Source of the DNA: Labilithrix luteola
GTDB lineage: Bacteria > Myxococcota_A > Polyangia > Polyangiales > Polyangiaceae
Length of the DNA: 5,070 bases
Direction of reading: 5' to 3'
Assembly (NCBI GenBank): GCA_026225435.1
Contig: JAMFST010000997.1
Coordinates: forward strand, 1 to 5,070
In this document: positions 1-5,070 of the stretch, one piece after another
Layout: the number at the start of each line of letters is the position of its first letter
Position numbering within the stretch: position 1 is the stretch's first letter
Made by a program: the position numbers and the translations under genes
The notes under the pieces: generated by a model
Seen by the model: only the letters and a program-made list of their open reading frames with translations
Database searches by the model: none
What the model was told of the DNA's origin: nothing

Positions 1-698
1 CCGCGACCCTGGCGAGCTCCGCGATCGGCGTCTCCGTGGAGGCCGACGTCGTGCCCCCGGCGCGTTCGCGCATGCGCTCGCCGGTCGTGCTGTCGCTGCT
101 CGCCGTCGCCGTGGCGGCGGTCGCCTTCGCGGCCACGATGATGGTGCGCTCCTCGCCGGACAGTGCACCTCCGCCGGCCGGAGCACCGACGACGGCGAGC
201 ACCGCGCCGCCGCCCGCGGTGACGGCCACGCCGGAGACGATCGTGGCGACGAGCCCGGCCACCGCGGCGTCCCCGTCGACGACCGCGGAGCCGCCCGCGG
301 ACACCGCGAGCGCAAGCGCGCCTGCCGCGATGGTGGCGGTGGCGGTGGCGGTGCGGCCACAAGCCTCCGCGTCGGCCACCGCATCCGCGTCACCGATCGC
401 GTCACCGATCGCGTCACCGATCGCGTCGGGCGTCGCCGTGCCTGCGGTCCGTCCGGCCGCCTCGGCGAGCGCTGCGCCCGCGGCCGGCACCGGCAAGCTC
501 ACCGTGGTGTGCCTCCCCAAGTGCGACCAGATCCTCGACAACGGCGAGGTGCTCGGCAACGGCTACGTCTTCGGCGAGGAGGTCCCCGCCGGCCACCACA
601 CCCTCGTCCTCTCCACGCCTGCGGGCGCGAAGAAGACGATGTCCGTGGACGTCCTCGCCGACGCGATCAAAGAGGTCCGCGTCTCGATGGAGAAGTAG
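1..698 (+). CDS. C-terminal part of a membrane-anchored protein with a PEGA-like domain (probably a Ser/Thr protein kinase), 5' end outside window
   Basis: The reading frame is open to the left edge (first full codon at 3), so this is treated as a 5'-truncated gene. A GTG at 36 could serve as a start, but no Shine-Dalgarno sequence is obvious before it. Counting from that GTG: residues 1-15 are an Arg-rich cytoplasmic flank; about 16-36 form one hydrophobic transmembrane helix; about 39-150 are a low-complexity Ala/Pro/Thr/Ser linker; about 151-219 form a beta-rich domain resembling PEGA (G-K-L-T-V start, D-N-G-E-x-L-G turn, P-A-G-H-H-T-L strand, closing V-R-V-S). Within it, C159 and C163 (C-L-P-K-C-D) could form a disulfide outside the membrane. 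In myxobacteria this helix-linker-PEGA layout commonly follows a cytoplasmic Hanks-type kinase domain. That kinase is inferred, since no catalytic motif lies in the window. A stand-alone membrane-anchored PEGA protein is the alternative. The stop is TAG at 696-698, and the gene converges with the lipoprotein gene, 24 bases between stops. Confidence 0.75.
   Translation, partial: ATLASSAIGVSVEADVVPPARSRMRSPVVLSLLAVAVAAVAFAATMMVRSSPDSAPPPAGAPTTASTAPPPAVTATPETIVATSPATAASPSTTAEPPADTASASAPAAMVAVAVAVRPQASASATASASPIASPIASPIASGVAVPAVRPAASASAAPAAGTGKLTVVCLPKCDQILDNGEVLGNGYVFGEEVPAGHHTLVLSTPAGAKKTMSVDVLADAIKEVRVSMEK
332..353 (+). repeat. Hexanucleotide tandem repeat (GGTGGC, about 3.7 copies)
   Basis: Three exact copies of GGTGGC (332-337, 338-343, 344-349) are followed by a partial GGTG. 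The repeat is in frame and encodes an alternating Val-Ala run in the linker of the PEGA-like protein, so copy-number changes would keep the reading frame. Confidence 0.7.
387..427 (+). repeat. 12-bp in-frame tandem repeat (GCGTCACCGATC, three copies plus partial)
   Basis: Three identical copies of GCGTCACCGATC lie at 387-398, 399-410 and 411-422, followed by a partial GCGTC. Each copy encodes Ala-Ser-Pro-Ile in the extracytoplasmic linker of the PEGA-like protein. Identity at every third codon position suggests recent slippage duplication. Length changes would add or remove four residues without a frameshift. Confidence 0.85.
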
Positions 699-722
699 CT
701 TCTACCGCCAGAGAGCTTCGCT

Positions 723-1178
723 CTAAAGGCCCGCGCAGAGGGCCGGCAGGTTGCGGCCGTGGAGCATGTTCCGCACGACGGCCATCTCCGGCGCGGTGCC
801 GCTGGCGCCCGACTGGGCGGCGGCCATGTCGCACTGGGTGGCGACGCCGATGAGGATGTTCGCCTCGGGCGAGCTGCCCATGCCCTTGGCGTCGCGCCGG
901 ATGGCCGCGCAGCACTGCTTGATGCGCGCGGCGTTACCGCCACCGGCCGGACCGGTGGCGTGCTTGGCCGGACCGGCATCCACCGCCGCGACCTCGGCGT
1001 CGGGGGCATCCGCCAGATCGAGCACCACCGGCGCCGCGTCGGGCACCACGGCGACCGCGACGGGCCCCGCATCGGGCGCGTCCTCGTGCTTCTTGGGACA
1101 GCCGGCGAGCAGCGGCAGGATCATCCCGAAGCCAACGACGAACAGCGGGCGCACGACGAATCTCGAGTCTTTCATCAC
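723..1178 (-). CDS. Putative lipoprotein with a cysteine-containing C-terminal domain, function unknown
   Basis: This is a 151-residue protein not recognised as a named family. Residues 1-26 form a signal peptide with basic residues near the start (K3, R6, R10), a hydrophobic core, and the lipobox L-L-A-G-C. C27 is the expected lipidation site. Pro and Lys follow C27; with no Asp at +2, an outer-membrane location is plausible. Residues about 28-80 are a low-complexity tether rich in Ala, Pro, Val and Asp with repeated D-A-G or D-A-P, as is common in myxobacterial lipoproteins. Residues about 83-151 look like a compact, partly helical domain with C89-C90, C116 and C148, an even number that could form two disulfides in an oxidising compartment. 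Translation can begin at GTG 1178 or ATG 1175; both give the same signal peptide. The ribosome-binding site is weak, with only a GGGAGAG about 15-20 bases upstream. The gene lies downstream of nrdJ on the same strand but beyond a likely terminator, so it is probably transcribed on its own. Confidence 0.8.
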   Translation of the reverse strand: MMKDSRFVVRPLFVVGFGMILPLLAGCPKKHEDAPDAGPVAVAVVPDAAPVVLDLADAPDAEVAAVDAGPAKHATGPAGGGNAARIKQCCAAIRRDAKGMGSSPEANILIGVATQCDMAAAQSGASGTAPEMAVVRNMLHGRNLPALCAGL

Positions 1179-1224
1179 GTCGCCGAGCGTACCCGCTCTC
1201 CCGCGTCATGTGCACCCCTTTCCC

Positions 1225-1271
1225 GAAAGCGAAAGACCCCGCCTCCGTGAGGAAGCAGGGCCTTCGTTTTC
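1225..1271 (-). terminator. Long imperfect hairpin, likely nrdJ terminator, possibly bidirectional
   Basis: On the minus strand, the arms 1271-1251 and 1246-1225 pair over about 20 positions, with one A/C mismatch, one bulged base and a few G-T wobbles, around the four-base loop TCAC (1250-1247). It lies 26 bases past the nrdJ stop codon and 46 bases before the start of the lipoprotein gene. The 3' arm ends in a T-rich stretch (TCTTTCGCTTTC) rather than a pure T run. The same hairpin read on the plus strand ends in CTTCGTTTTC, so it could also stop transcription from the left. Pairing was done by hand and no folding energy was calculated. Confidence 0.65.
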
Positions 1272-1297
1272 AGCCTGGTGAGGCGACGGCTAGGCGC

Positions 1298-5020
<3,723 letters not shown>

Positions 5021-5028
5021 CGCCGCCG

Positions 5029-5034
5029 CCTCCT
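5029..5034 (-). promoter_or_regulatory. Shine-Dalgarno sequence of nrdJ
   Basis: The minus strand reads AGGAGG here, eight bases before the ATG at 5018-5020. This is a near-ideal ribosome-binding site and fixes the nrdJ start at the first Met. The low-complexity N-terminal extension is therefore probably translated rather than an annotation artefact. Confidence 0.9.
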
Positions 5035-5070
5035 GCTCGAAAAAAAGTGCCCGCCCCGCCCGGCTGACGG

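Noticed and set aside
712..724. Small hairpin (AGAGC, loop TTC, GCTCT) between the convergent stop codons
   Set aside because: The stem is only five base pairs, overlaps the lipoprotein stop codon and has no T run on either strand, so it is too weak to call a terminator.
1179..1224. Promoter for the lipoprotein gene
   Set aside because: A promoter is expected after the hairpin, but no convincing -35/-10 pair or sigma-54 GG/GC element could be identified by eye.
751..1281. Plus-strand open frames of 163 and 176 codons opposite the lipoprotein gene
   Set aside because: They lie opposite a gene with a clear signal peptide and lipobox, have no recognisable features themselves, and have compositions typical of antisense frames in GC-rich DNA.

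Overview
The window is very GC-rich and coding-dense, and three features suggest a myxobacterium-like organism (Myxococcota, probably class Polyangia). There is a membrane-anchored protein with a long Ala/Pro/Thr/Ser-rich linker and a C-terminal PEGA-like domain. There is a lipoprotein whose mature N-terminus is rich in Asp-Ala-Gly/Pro. There is also a class II ribonucleotide reductase padded with low-complexity linkers. The assignment is inferred from protein style and composition, not from a marker gene.

Layout. From the left edge to 698 (+ strand) lies the C-terminal part of a membrane protein: one transmembrane helix, a linker containing short tandem repeats, and a PEGA-like domain. Its N-terminal part, plausibly a Ser/Thr protein kinase, lies outside the window. 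It converges with a minus-strand gene at 723-1178 that encodes a small lipoprotein with four cysteines in its C-terminal half. The 119-base gap at 1179-1297 holds a long imperfect hairpin (1225-1271), the likely terminator of the next gene. About three quarters of the window (1298-5020, minus strand) is one intact gene for a 1240-residue adenosylcobalamin-dependent ribonucleotide reductase (NrdJ) with all expected catalytic cysteines, a TSCPD domain and a C-terminal cysteine cluster. A strong Shine-Dalgarno sequence (5029-5034) precedes it. The last 50 bases also contain a seven-base T run (minus strand) next to a GC-rich stretch.

How the genes relate. NrdJ makes deoxyribonucleotides for DNA synthesis and repair and needs vitamin B12 but not oxygen. 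The lipoprotein is on the same strand downstream but is separated by the hairpin, so it is probably a separate transcription unit. The convergent PEGA protein belongs to a different unit that starts left of the window. No functional link among the three genes is visible.

I found no mobile element, CRISPR array, RNA gene, phage gene or clear novel system. The observations worth a second look are the NrdJ linker architecture, the cysteine-rich lipoprotein, the terminator hairpin, the tandem repeats and the truncated nrdJ leader.
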